A DNA stretch of 64,000 bases from Bifidobacterium moraviense (GTDB taxonomy: Bacteria > Actinomycetota > Actinomycetes > Actinomycetales > Bifidobacteriaceae), in contig NZ_JAAIIH010000001.1 of assembly GCF_012932365.1 (NCBI RefSeq), positions 434,001-498,000 on the forward strand, in the 5' to 3' direction. The stretch's first letter is position 1. Every line of letters starts with the position of its first letter. The position numbers were made by a program, and so were the translations under genes. A model generated the notes under the pieces. That model was given only the letters and a program-made list of their open reading frames with translations. It did no database searches and had not been told where the DNA came from. Positions 19,195 to 27,196 of the stretch are shown one piece after another.

Positions 19195-20046
19195 TCAGTC
19201 CTCGTCGCCCTTGCCGACCTCGACGCGGGCGAAGCCGAAGGCCTTGCCGCCCACCTCGTCGAACAGCTTGCCGACGGTCTTGGACGGATCCTTGACGAAC
19301 GGCTGCTCGAGGAGGACGACCTCCTTGAAGAAGGCGTTCAGACGGCCCTCGACGATCTTGGGGACGATCTTCTCCGGCTTGCCCTCGGCCAGGGACTTCT
19401 CGGTGGCCACGCGGCGCTCGGACTCGACCACGTCGGCCGGGACGTCCTCGCGGGTGAGCCACTTGGCGCCCATGGCGGAGATCTGCAGGGCGGCCTCGTG
19501 CGCGACGGCGGCACCGGCCTCGTCGGTGGCGATCATCGCGACGATGCTCGGCGGCATCTCGGCGGACTTCTTGTGCGCGTAGATCTCGACGTGCGGGCCG
19601 GCGATCTTGGCGAACTGGCCGACCTTGACGTGCTCGCCGAACAGGGCGGCGGCCTCCTCGACGGCCTCCTTGACGGTGCCCTCGGCGGACGGGGCGGCGA
19701 GCAGCTCGTCGACGGAGCCGGCGTTGGCCTTCTCGGCGTCGGCCAGCACGGAGTCGGCGAACTCGACGAACTTCGGGGTCTTGGCCACGAAGTCGGTCTC
19801 GGAGTTGATCTCGACGGCGTAGCCGGTCTGGCCCTCGGCGGACTCGACGACGCCGGAGGCGATGGTGCCCTCCTGGGCCTTGCGGCCCTCGCGCTTGCCG
19901 GCGGCCTGGATGCCCTTGGCGCGGATGATCTCCTTGGCGCGGGCCACGTCGCCTTCGGCCTCGGTGAGCGCCTTCTTGACGTCCATCATGCCGGCGCCGG
20001 TGTCCTCGCGGACCTGCTTGATCAGTGCGGCGGTAATTGCTGCCAT
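19195..20046 (-). CDS. tsf: Elongation factor Ts
   Basis: A 283-residue guanine-nucleotide exchange factor for EF-Tu. Seen are the N-terminal UBA-like helix bundle (opening ITAALIKQVREDTGAGMMDVK), EINSETDFVAKT near residue 80, two subdomains, and the C-terminal helix with LLEQPFVKDPSKTV. AAGGAG precedes the start. It follows rpsB by 101 bases containing a 10-bp hairpin, as expected for the S2-Ts operon. Confidence 0.97.
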   Translation of the reverse strand: MAAITAALIKQVREDTGAGMMDVKKALTEAEGDVARAKEIIRAKGIQAAGKREGRKAQEGTIASGVVESAEGQTGYAVEINSETDFVAKTPKFVEFADSVLADAEKANAGSVDELLAAPSAEGTVKEAVEEAAALFGEHVKVGQFAKIAGPHVEIYAHKKSAEMPPSIVAMIATDEAGAAVAHEAALQISAMGAKWLTREDVPADVVESERRVATEKSLAEGKPEKIVPKIVEGRLNAFFKEVVLLEQPFVKDPSKTVGKLFDEVGGKAFGFARVEVGKGDED

Positions 20047-20091
20047 GAAACTCTCTCCTTGAGTTAAAACTCGATTACTTTCCCCTGGAAC

Positions 20092-20118
20092 GGGAGGTGC
20101 AATCCATGTGCACCTCCC
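20092..20118 (-). terminator. Intercistronic hairpin between rpsB and tsf
   Basis: A perfect 10-bp stem (GGGAGGTGCA, 20092-20101, with TGCACCTCCC, 20109-20118) with a 7-base loop and no T-run. Probably a partial terminator or stability element that adjusts the S2:Ts ratio. Confidence 0.5.
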
Positions 20119-20147
20119 ATCCTAGCGGCGGACGAACCCCGAGGGGC

Positions 20148-20981
20148 TCACTCGGCCTTGGCTTCGCCTTCGGCGGACTCGGCGGCGGGGGCCTCGGCGG
20201 CGGGGGCCTCGGCGGCGCCCTGCTGCAGCAGGTCCTTCTCCCAGGCGGCCATCGGCTGCTCGGAGGCCTCGTCGGCCTTGGCGGCCTGGCCGGAGCGCTC
20301 GATCAGACCGTCGGCGACGGCGTCGGCGATCAGGCTGGTGAGCAGCTCGATGCCGCGGATCGCATCGTCGTTGGCCGGGATCGGGTAGTCGACGGACTCG
20401 GGATCGGTGTTGGTGTCGACGAGGGCGACGACCGGGATGCCCAGCTTGTGGGCCTCCTCGACGGCCAGCGCCTCCTTGTTGATGTCCACGACGAACATGG
20501 CGGAGGGCGTGCGGTTCATGTTGCGGATGCCGCCGAGCTGCTTCTCCAGCTTGTCCTTCTCGCGCTCGAGGAGCAGCAGCTCCTTCTTGGTCAGACCGGA
20601 GCCGTGCACGTCGGAGAAGTCCATCTCCTCGAGCTCCTTGAGGCGGGCGACGCGCTTGGAGACGGTCTGGAAGTTGGTGAGCATGCCGCCCAGCCAGCGC
20701 TCGGACACGTACGGCATGTTCACGCGGGTGGCCTGGTTGGACACGGCCTCCTGGGCCTGCTTCTTGGTGCCGACGAACAGCACGGTGCCGTTGTGCGCGA
20801 CGGTGGCCTTGATGAAGTCGTAGGCCTTGTCGATGAGTTCAAGGGACTTGAACAGGTTGATGATGTGGATGCCGTTGCGCTCCATGAGGATGTACTGCTT
20901 CATCTTCGGATTCCAACGACGGGTCTGGTGACCGAAGTGGACACCGGCCTTGAGCATCTCGCTCATCGTGATCTGTGCCAT
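20148..20981 (-). CDS. rpsB: 30S ribosomal protein S2
   Basis: A 277-residue S2 protein. Recognised from [20 protein letters not shown], the [10 protein letters not shown] segment, GTKKQAQE near residue 73, RWLGGMLTN near 94 and [20 protein letters not shown] near 185. A C-terminal Ala/Glu-rich low-complexity tail of about 45 residues is longer than in E. coli and typical of actinobacteria. AAAGG lies upstream. First gene of the rpsB-tsf operon, with a leader of roughly 180 bases. Confidence 0.97.
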   Translation of the reverse strand: MAQITMSEMLKAGVHFGHQTRRWNPKMKQYILMERNGIHIINLFKSLELIDKAYDFIKATVAHNGTVLFVGTKKQAQEAVSNQATRVNMPYVSERWLGGMLTNFQTVSKRVARLKELEEMDFSDVHGSGLTKKELLLLEREKDKLEKQLGGIRNMNRTPSAMFVVDINKEALAVEEAHKLGIPVVALVDTNTDPESVDYPIPANDDAIRGIELLTSLIADAVADGLIERSGQAAKADEASEQPMAAWEKDLLQQGAAEAPAAEAPAAESAEGEAKAE

Positions 20982-21168
20982 TGCACTCTACCTTTCTGTC
21001 GGTTCTTGCCTGGTCATGCGCACCCGTATGCAACCCTCCCCGAGGGAAGGGCCGACCGACACGGGCCGTCGCGGACATGACGCGAATTTGGCGTGTGCCG
21101 CTAGACGATGTTGGGTGGTCCGGGACGCCTGCGACCGCGTCTCTCGCCGGGTTGGCACACGAACTCTC

Positions 21169-21197
21169 AATATAGCACGGGGCCCGCCCCATACCAA
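21169..21197 (-). promoter_or_regulatory. Candidate rpsB promoter overlapping the def terminator
   Basis: On the minus strand, TTGGTA (21197-21192) and TATATT (21174-21169) are 17 bases apart. The -35 element lies in the loop of the terminator hairpin that follows def. If used, it leaves a leader of about 180 bases before rpsB. Confidence 0.5.
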
Positions 21198-21208
21198 GGG
21201 CGGGCCCC
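21179..21208 (-). terminator. Hairpin terminator after def
   Basis: A perfect 11-bp GC stem (GGGGCCCGCCC, 21179-21189, with GGGCGGGCCCC, 21198-21208) with an 8-base loop, 16 bases after the def stop. GTGCTATATT follows on the minus strand. Confidence 0.7.
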
Positions 21209-21224
21209 GACGCGCCGTACGGCG

Positions 21225-21710
21225 TCAGCGGGCGTGCGCGCGCATGTAGCGCATCGCCTCGCGGCGCTCCTCCTTCTCGAGACGGTCGAGGTACACGTGG
21301 CCGTCCAGATGGTCGGTCTCGTGCTGCAGCATGCGGCCCATCAGGCCGCTGCCCTCGAGCACCACCTCGTTGCCGTCCAGGTCGATGCCGCGCACGCGCG
21401 CGTAGTCGGCGCGACGCGTCTTGTACCACAGGCCCGGCACCGACAGGCACCCCTCGTCGCCGTACTGCTCGCCGCTCGTCTCCTCCAGCACCGGGTTGAG
21501 CACGTAGCCCACCTTGCCGTCGATGTTGTAGGAGAACGCGCGCAGACTCACGCCGATCTGGTTGGCGGACAGACCCGCACGGCCCGGATCGTCCACCGTG
21601 TCGAGCAGATCCTGCACCAGGCGCCTGACGGCCGGGGTGATCTCGCGGATCTCGTCGCACGGGGTGCGCAGCACCGGATCGGGCACCACCCTGATCTCAC
21701 GAATCGTCAC
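21225..21710 (-). CDS. def: Peptide deformylase
   Basis: A 161-residue metallo-deformylase that removes the formyl group from nascent proteins. The three motifs are present: GLSANQIG near residue 45 (usual form GxGLAAxQ), EGCLSVPG near 87 with the metal Cys, and QHETDHLDG near 128 with the HExxH metal ligands and catalytic Glu. Translation starts at GTG; AGGAG lies nine bases upstream and the fadD stop six bases upstream. The gene follows the acyl-CoA synthetase on the same strand. Confidence 0.93.
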   Translation of the reverse strand: MTIREIRVVPDPVLRTPCDEIREITPAVRRLVQDLLDTVDDPGRAGLSANQIGVSLRAFSYNIDGKVGYVLNPVLEETSGEQYGDEGCLSVPGLWYKTRRADYARVRGIDLDGNEVVLEGSGLMGRMLQHETDHLDGHVYLDRLEKEERREAMRYMRAHAR

Positions 21711-21716
21711 GGAATG

Positions 21717-23816
21717 TCACTCCTTGCTCTCGTCGTTCCTTGCCTCGGCCGCGCCGGCGTCGTCGGCGTCCGCCGTCCGCGCGTCGGACTCGCCGTCCGC
21801 GCCGTCGCCCTGCCTCGGCTTCATCCTCCCCTGCACGCTAGCAAGCGAATCCGACACGTTGGCGCGCGCCTGGTCGAGCGCCTGGCGCACCATCGGGCTG
21901 ACGTTCTCGGACGCCTGACGCATGGATTCGGAGACCTGCTGGACCGTCTCCGCGGTGCGGTCGATGATCTTGACGGTGGCGGGGGTGGGCGGCTGGGGGG
22001 ACCTGGAGACGTAGATCTCGTGCTCGATCACGTCGGCGTAGCGGCGCAGCACCTTGGCGCGCACCACCTTCAGGCTCGGGGTGAGCGTGCCGTCGTCCTG
22101 GTTGAACTGGTCGGTGAGGACGGCGAACTTGCGCACCGACTCGGCGCGGGAGACCCCGGCGTTCGCCTTGTCCACGTACTGCTGGATGAACGCGCGCACG
22201 GCGTCGTTGTCCTTCGCCTCCTCGAGCGGCATGTCGGCGTCGAGCCCCTGTCCGGCCAGCCAGCTGCGCAGCATGTCGGGCTCGAGCTCGATGAGCGCGG
22301 AGACGAACGGTCTGCCGTCGCCCACCACCACCGCGTGCTGCACGATCGGGCAGGTGTCGATGATGTCCTCCATGGGCGCGGGGCTGATGTTCTTGCCGCC
22401 GGCGGTGATGATGATGTCCTTCTTGCGCCCGGTGATGAACACGAACCCGTGGTCGTCGATTTCGCCCAGATCGCCGGTCCTCAGCCAGGTCGGGCCGTCC
22501 ATGACCTCGGCCGTCATCCGCGGGTTGCGCCAGTAGCCCATGAACACGTTGGGGCCGCACACCTCCAGCTCGCCGTCCTCGGCCACGCGCACGCCCATGC
22601 CCGGGCCCGGCTTGCCCACGGAGCCCACCTCGTTGTCGTCCTCCCAGTTGACCATCATCGGCGCGGCGGTCTCCGTCATGCCGTAGCCCTGAATGAACGT
22701 GATGCCGTCCATGCCGTTGAAGAAGTGCGCCAGATCCACGTTGATGGGGGCGCCGCCGCAGGCGAGGAAGCGCAGGTTGGGGCCGAGCGCGTCACGCACC
22801 GAGGAGCCCACCGTGGCCATGAAGAACGAGTGCTCGATCCGGGAGGCGAGGGAGTGCCCGCGCCCCTCCTGCCCGTCCTTGCTCCAGCGGACGAAGTGGC
22901 TGAACGCCTTGGAGAAGATGCGGCCCCGGATGCCGGCGCCGGCCTTCTGGGAGGCGGCGTTGTAGACCTTCTCGAACACGCGGGGCACGCCCAGCAGATA
23001 CGTGGGCTTGAAGCTCCTCAGGTCCGCGAGCAGGCGCTTGGCGCCCGGGATGTAGCCGATCACGCCGTGCCCGCCGATGGCGACGTACTGGATGTACCGC
23101 GCGAAGCAGTGCGCCAGGGGCAGGAACAGCAGCAGGCGGTTGTCGTTGTAGAGCATGTTGGGCAGGATCTCGTAGCCGTTGAGCACGATGTGCGTGTAGT
23201 TGCGGTTGGAGAGCATGGCGCCCTTGGGCCTGCCGGTGGAGCCGGACGTGTACACGATGGTCAGCAGGTCGTCCGCCTTCACGTCGGCGATGGCGGCGTC
23301 GAGGTCGGCGTCGGACACGGCGCGTCCGAAGTCGGCGACGGCGTCCAGTCCGTCCGCCCTGAAGTTGAACACGTACCTCAGGGTGTTGTCGGCCGAGTCG
23401 CGGATCTGTTCGAGCGCCTGCGCGTGCTCGAAGTCCCCGCAGAAGGCGACGACCGGCTCCACCTCGTCCACGATCGCCGCCGCCTGGCGGACGGAGTCCG
23501 TCTCGTAGATGGGCACGAGCACCGCGCCGATCGCCGCGCACGCGAAGTCGACGACGCCCCACGAATAGCAGGTGGGCGAATAGACGATGACCCGCTCCCC
23601 CTTGGTGGCGCCGAGCGCCATCAGGCCCTTGGCGATGAGGCGGACGCGGTCCAGCATCTGCCCGGCGGTGACGTCGTGCCAGCGGTGGGTCTCGTCATCC
23701 TGCCATTGCGCGATGAGGTCGTCCGGACCGCGCTCCGCCCTGCGCTCGAGCAGCGAGAAGACGGTGTCGTCATCGGTCGTGGTGATCTTGAACGGTTCGA
23801 CAAACTCCTTGAGCAT
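21717..23816 (-). CDS. AMP-dependent long-chain acyl-CoA synthetase (FadD-like), with C-terminal tail
   Basis: A 699-residue adenylate-forming enzyme that activates fatty acids to acyl-CoA through acyl-AMP. Motifs are VYTSGSTGRPKG near residue 190, YGMTETAAP near 375, WLRTGDLGEID near 450 and GRKKDIIITAGGKNISP near 467. The last 90 or so residues form a long predicted helix and an acidic Asp/Ala/Glu-rich tail that the second synthetase in this window lacks. A GTG nine bases upstream in frame is an alternative start. The ATG is seven bases after a TATAGT box, so the message is probably leaderless. Confidence 0.9.
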   Translation of the reverse strand: MLKEFVEPFKITTTDDDTVFSLLERRAERGPDDLIAQWQDDETHRWHDVTAGQMLDRVRLIAKGLMALGATKGERVIVYSPTCYSWGVVDFACAAIGAVLVPIYETDSVRQAAAIVDEVEPVVAFCGDFEHAQALEQIRDSADNTLRYVFNFRADGLDAVADFGRAVSDADLDAAIADVKADDLLTIVYTSGSTGRPKGAMLSNRNYTHIVLNGYEILPNMLYNDNRLLLFLPLAHCFARYIQYVAIGGHGVIGYIPGAKRLLADLRSFKPTYLLGVPRVFEKVYNAASQKAGAGIRGRIFSKAFSHFVRWSKDGQEGRGHSLASRIEHSFFMATVGSSVRDALGPNLRFLACGGAPINVDLAHFFNGMDGITFIQGYGMTETAAPMMVNWEDDNEVGSVGKPGPGMGVRVAEDGELEVCGPNVFMGYWRNPRMTAEVMDGPTWLRTGDLGEIDDHGFVFITGRKKDIIITAGGKNISPAPMEDIIDTCPIVQHAVVVGDGRPFVSALIELEPDMLRSWLAGQGLDADMPLEEAKDNDAVRAFIQQYVDKANAGVSRAESVRKFAVLTDQFNQDDGTLTPSLKVVRAKVLRRYADVIEHEIYVSRSPQPPTPATVKIIDRTAETVQQVSESMRQASENVSPMVRQALDQARANVSDSLASVQGRMKPRQGDGADGESDARTADADDAGAAEARNDESKE

Positions 23817-23823
23817 GCCTACC

Positions 23824-23850
23824 ACTATAAACCGGCGTCAGCCCAGGTCG
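23824..23850 (-). promoter_or_regulatory. Candidate promoter of the acyl-CoA synthetase gene (leaderless)
   Basis: TCGACC and TATAGT (23829-23824) are 16 bases apart on the minus strand. The -10 ends seven bases before the ATG at 23816. It lies inside the 3' end of the preceding Rv3235-family gene. Confidence 0.45.
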
Positions 23851-24293
23851 AGCTCCGTGCACATCCACCGTCCGCCGGCCCTGTCGAAGACCACCGACGA
23901 CCAGTAGTCGTTGCCGGCCACGCGCAGATGCACCGACATCTCCATGTGGTCGGCGCTGCGGACGAAGGCCTCGACGCCCACGGCCTCGGTGACGGTCGCG
24001 CGGACGCGCCGCATCAGGCCGGGTCGGCGCTGCAGGTAGCTGCGGTACAGCAGCGACATGGTGTCGAGCTTGCGCACGATCACCGCGTTGGCCGCCTTGG
24101 CGAGACGGTCCGCGGACGTGCGTCCCAGCACCACGTCCATGCCCACGCGCGCCAGCTGCATCGCCGCCGAGGCGAGGGCGATGCTCCGCTGCTGCGTCAT
24201 GTCCTCCGGCACGTAGCGGCATATCCTGACGTGCACCGGGTTCGTCGTCCCGGGGAACGCGATGTTCGCTTCGAAAATGTCCGGGCTGCTCAT
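23838..24293 (-). CDS. Rv3235 family protein
   Basis: A 151-residue protein of the actinobacterial Rv3235 family. It has a helical middle with a compact C-terminal beta part ending in RWMCTELDLG, the family's characteristic terminal motif. Function is unknown. The C-terminal fold resembles SecA-wing/scaffold-type small domains only in general size, so no role is claimed. GGAGCC precedes the ATG. It lies 21 bases before the acyl-CoA synthetase, with the promoter of that gene within its end. Confidence 0.75.
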   Translation of the reverse strand: MSSPDIFEANIAFPGTTNPVHVRICRYVPEDMTQQRSIALASAAMQLARVGMDVVLGRTSADRLAKAANAVIVRKLDTMSLLYRSYLQRRPGLMRRVRATVTEAVGVEAFVRSADHMEMSVHLRVAGNDYWSSVVFDRAGGRWMCTELDLG

Positions 24294-24352
24294 GATTGGC
24301 TCCTTTGCTCGTGGAGCCGCCGTCGGCCCCTACCATGAGCTCTAATGCAATG

Positions 24353-24382
24353 CGGGCGCCCGGTCAAATCGCCGGACGCCCG
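24353..24382 (-). terminator. Hairpin terminator after guaB3
   Basis: An 11-bp stem with one C-A mismatch (24353-24363 with 24372-24382) around an 8-base loop, 58 bases past the guaB3 stop. On the minus strand it is followed by a weakly T-rich stretch (CATTGCATTAG). Confidence 0.55.
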
Positions 24383-24383
24383 A

Positions 24384-24410
24384 TGTGCATAAGTGGACGG
24401 ATGTGGATAA
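24384..24410 (-). promoter_or_regulatory. Two DnaA boxes
   Basis: On the minus strand, TTATCCACA (24410-24402, the perfect DnaA box) and TTATGCACA (24392-24384, one base off, still TTWTNCACA) lie in the same orientation 18 bases apart. They sit in the 147-base gap between guaB3 and the Rv3235-family gene. No dnaA or dnaN gene is near, so this is not evidently oriC. Confidence 0.6.
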
Positions 24411-24440
24411 CTCGCCGACGCCGTCCGCCGACGCGATCCG

Positions 24441-25565
24441 TCAGCGCGCGGAGGTGGGTGCGACCACCATGTTGCAGCGCTGGAAGTTCTTCACGTCCAC
24501 GTAGCCGGTGGAGGCCATCGCGCGGCGCAGCGCGCCGATGAAGTTCACGCGGCCGTCCGCCTGATGGCTCGGTCCGAACAGGATCTGCCTGAGCGGCGCC
24601 ACGGTGCCCACGTTGGCGCGGTAGCCGCGCGGCAGCGTCTGGTGGCGTGCCTCGGCGCCCCAGTGCATGCCCTTGCCCGGCGCCTCGGTGGCACGGGCGA
24701 GCGGGGCGCCCAGCATGACGGCGTCGGCGCCCAGCGCGAACGCCTTGACGAAGTTGCCGGAATCGCCCATGCCGCCGTCGGCGATGACCTGCACGTAGCG
24801 GCCGCCGGACTCGTCCATGTAGTCGCGGCGCGCCTCGGCCACGTCGGCGATGGCGGTGGCCATCGGAGCGTGCACGCCGATCGTGGTGCGCGTGGCGGAC
24901 ACGGCGCCGCCGCCGAATCCCACGAGCACGCCCGCGGCGCCCGTGCGCATGAGATGCAGGGCCGCGGTGTAGTTGGCCGCGCCGCCCACGATGACCGGCA
25001 CGTCGAGGTCGTAGATGAACTTCTTCAGGTTGAGCGGCTCGTGCGTCTGCGAGACGTGTTCGGCGGACACGGCGGTGCCGCGGATCACGAACAGGTCCAC
25101 GCCCGCGTCCACGACGGTGGAGTAGAACTGCTGCGTGCGCTGCGGGGAGAGCGCGCCGGCCACGGTGACGCCGGCGTCGCGGATCTCGTGCAGACGCTGC
25201 GTGATGAGCTCCGGCTTGACCGGCTCGGCATAGATCTGCTGGATGCGCCCGATCGCATGGTCCGCGTCGAGCTCGGCGATCTCGTCCAGCAGCGGCTGCG
25301 GGTCCTCGTACCGGGTCCACAGACCCTCCAGATCGAGCACGCCGAGCGCGCCGAGACGTCCCATCTCGATCGCGGTGGCGGGGCTGGTCACCGAATCCAT
25401 CGGGGCCGAGATCACCGGGACGTCGAACTCGTAGGCGTCCACCTGCCACGAGGTGGACACGTCCTGCGGGTCGCGGGTCCTGCGGGACGGGACGATCGCG
25501 ACGTCGTCCAGCGAATAGCCGATGCGGGCCTTCTTGCCCAAGCCGATTTCAATTTCCTGAGACAT
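24441..25565 (-). CDS. guaB3: GuaB3 family IMP dehydrogenase-related protein
   Basis: A 374-residue IMPDH/GMP-reductase-fold barrel without the CBS domain pair of true GuaB. Recognised from [42 protein letters not shown] near residue 263 and the final [11 protein letters not shown]. In the loop that carries the catalytic cysteine in IMPDH, this protein reads GGGAVSATR, with Ser where Cys is expected. Actinobacterial GuaB3 proteins may lack it generally (from memory, not aligned here). The activity is therefore uncertain. TAGCCT ends seven bases before the ATG, a possible leaderless start. Confidence 0.9.
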   Translation of the reverse strand: MSQEIEIGLGKKARIGYSLDDVAIVPSRRTRDPQDVSTSWQVDAYEFDVPVISAPMDSVTSPATAIEMGRLGALGVLDLEGLWTRYEDPQPLLDEIAELDADHAIGRIQQIYAEPVKPELITQRLHEIRDAGVTVAGALSPQRTQQFYSTVVDAGVDLFVIRGTAVSAEHVSQTHEPLNLKKFIYDLDVPVIVGGAANYTAALHLMRTGAAGVLVGFGGGAVSATRTTIGVHAPMATAIADVAEARRDYMDESGGRYVQVIADGGMGDSGNFVKAFALGADAVMLGAPLARATEAPGKGMHWGAEARHQTLPRGYRANVGTVAPLRQILFGPSHQADGRVNFIGALRRAMASTGYVDVKNFQRCNMVVAPTSAR

Positions 25566-25752
25566 GGCCTCTAGGCTAATGCCGCCTTGCGACGAACGCG
25601 AAACGGCATCCCGCAGTGCGGAGCCTCCCCCCGAGGACGGCCGCGGGACGGCGTCCGCGGGGCTCCGGGAGGTGAGCGATGTCATCAGTCGAAACATTCT
25701 TTCTGGTAATGCTGGGAGGCGGATTCGCCCCTCAAACCGCACAGGAGGACTC

Positions 25753-26982
25753 ATGGGCAAGATCAAGGTCGAAGGAACGGTCGTCGAGCTCGACGGCGAC
25801 GAGATGACCCGCGTCATCTGGAAGGACATCAAGGACAAGCTCATCCTGCCGTATCTCGACATCAACCTCGACTACTACGATCTGGGCATCGAGAACCGCG
25901 ACGCCACCGACGACCAGGTCACCGTCGACTCCGCCAGGGCGATCCAGAAGTACCACGTGGGCGTCAAGTGCGCCACCATCACCCCGGACGAGGCGCGCGT
26001 CAAGGAGTTCGGCCTCAAGAAGATGTGGAAGTCCCCCAACGGCACGATCCGCAACATCCTGGGCGGCACCATCTTCCGCGAGCCGATCGTGATCTCGAAC
26101 ATCCCGCGTCTGGTACCCGGCTGGACCAAGCCGATCGTCGTGGCCCGCCACGCCTTCGGTGACCAGTACAAGGCCACCGACTTCAAGGTCCCGGGAGCCG
26201 GACGCCTCACCGTCACGTTCACCCCGTCCGACGGCTCCGAGCCGATCCAGCACGTGGTCTACGACTACGGCGAGGACGGCGGCGTGGCGCAGGTGCAGTA
26301 CAACGTCAACGACTCGATCCGCGGCTTCGCGCGCGCCTGCTTCAACTACGGCCTGATGCGTCACTACCCCGTGTACCTGTCGACGAAGAACACGATCCTC
26401 AAGGCGTACGACGGCCAGTTCAAGGACATCTTCGCCGAGGTGTTCGAGACCGAGTACAAGGACCGCTTCGAGGCGGAGGGCCTGACCTACGAGCACCGCC
26501 TGATCGACGACATGGTCGCCAGCTCCCTCAAGTGGCACGGCGGCTACATCTGGGCCTGCAAGAACTACGACGGCGACGTGCAGTCCGATTCCGTCGCGCA
26601 GGGCTTCGGCTCGCTGGGCCTGATGACCTCCGTGCTCATGACCCCGGACGGCCAGACCGTCGAAGCCGAGGCCGCCCACGGCACCGTGACCCGCCACTAC
26701 CGCCGCTGGCAGAAGGGCGAGAAGACGTCCACCAACCCGATCGCGTCCATCTTCGCGTGGACCGGCGGCCTCAAGCACCGCGCCGACCTCGACGGCACGC
26801 CCGAGGTGCGCCGCTTCGCCGAGACGCTGGAGAAGACGATCGTCTCGACCGTCGAAGGCGGACAGATGACCAAGGATCTCGCCATGCTCGTGGGTCCCGA
26901 TCAGCCGTGGCTCGACACGGAGGGCTTCATGAACGCGCTGGACGAGAACCTCGCCAAGGCACTCGCCGAGCAGGCCAAGTAG
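25753..26982 (+). CDS. icd: NADP-dependent isocitrate dehydrogenase
   Basis: A 409-residue eukaryote-like (type II subfamily) NADP-isocitrate dehydrogenase that makes 2-oxoglutarate, CO2 and NADPH. Recognised from [13 protein letters not shown] near residue 10, SPNGTIRN near 95 (phosphosite/substrate Ser loop), [11 protein letters not shown] near 250 and [12 protein letters not shown] near 305. AGGAGG five bases before the ATG fixes the start and removes a false upstream extension. In organisms with an incomplete citrate cycle the enzyme supplies 2-oxoglutarate for glutamate synthesis. It stands alone between divergent guaB3 and a lipoprotein gene. Confidence 0.96.
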   Translation: MGKIKVEGTVVELDGDEMTRVIWKDIKDKLILPYLDINLDYYDLGIENRDATDDQVTVDSARAIQKYHVGVKCATITPDEARVKEFGLKKMWKSPNGTIRNILGGTIFREPIVISNIPRLVPGWTKPIVVARHAFGDQYKATDFKVPGAGRLTVTFTPSDGSEPIQHVVYDYGEDGGVAQVQYNVNDSIRGFARACFNYGLMRHYPVYLSTKNTILKAYDGQFKDIFAEVFETEYKDRFEAEGLTYEHRLIDDMVASSLKWHGGYIWACKNYDGDVQSDSVAQGFGSLGLMTSVLMTPDGQTVEAEAAHGTVTRHYRRWQKGEKTSTNPIASIFAWTGGLKHRADLDGTPEVRRFAETLEKTIVSTVEGGQMTKDLAMLVGPDQPWLDTEGFMNALDENLAKALAEQAK

Positions 26983-27050
26983 CCGAAGCCAGACAGCCGA
27001 AACGGCGGAGCCGCGCTTCGGCGAGCCATCGCATCGGCGCCGCACGATGA

Positions 27051-27090
27051 CGGCCGGGATCCGAACCTTCGGGGCAGAGGATCCCGGCCG
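27051..27090 (+). terminator. Hairpin terminator after icd
   Basis: A perfect 12-bp stem (CGGCCGGGATCC, 27051-27062, with GGATCCCGGCCG, 27079-27090) with a 16-base loop, 68 bases after the icd stop. Only TTCG follows. Confidence 0.6.
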
Positions 27091-27196
27091 TTCGCGCATC
27101 TCGGTCCGTCCGCGCGGGGATGCGGCGGCAGGGCCGGGCGGTAGTAAGGTTGAAGCGTACGCAGACGGCTTTGACTGAACGAACGAGGTGCGATCC

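Noticed and set aside
24384-24410. An origin of replication at the DnaA boxes
   Set aside because: Only two boxes are present, with no AT-rich unwinding region and no dnaA, dnaN, rpmH or parAB genes nearby.
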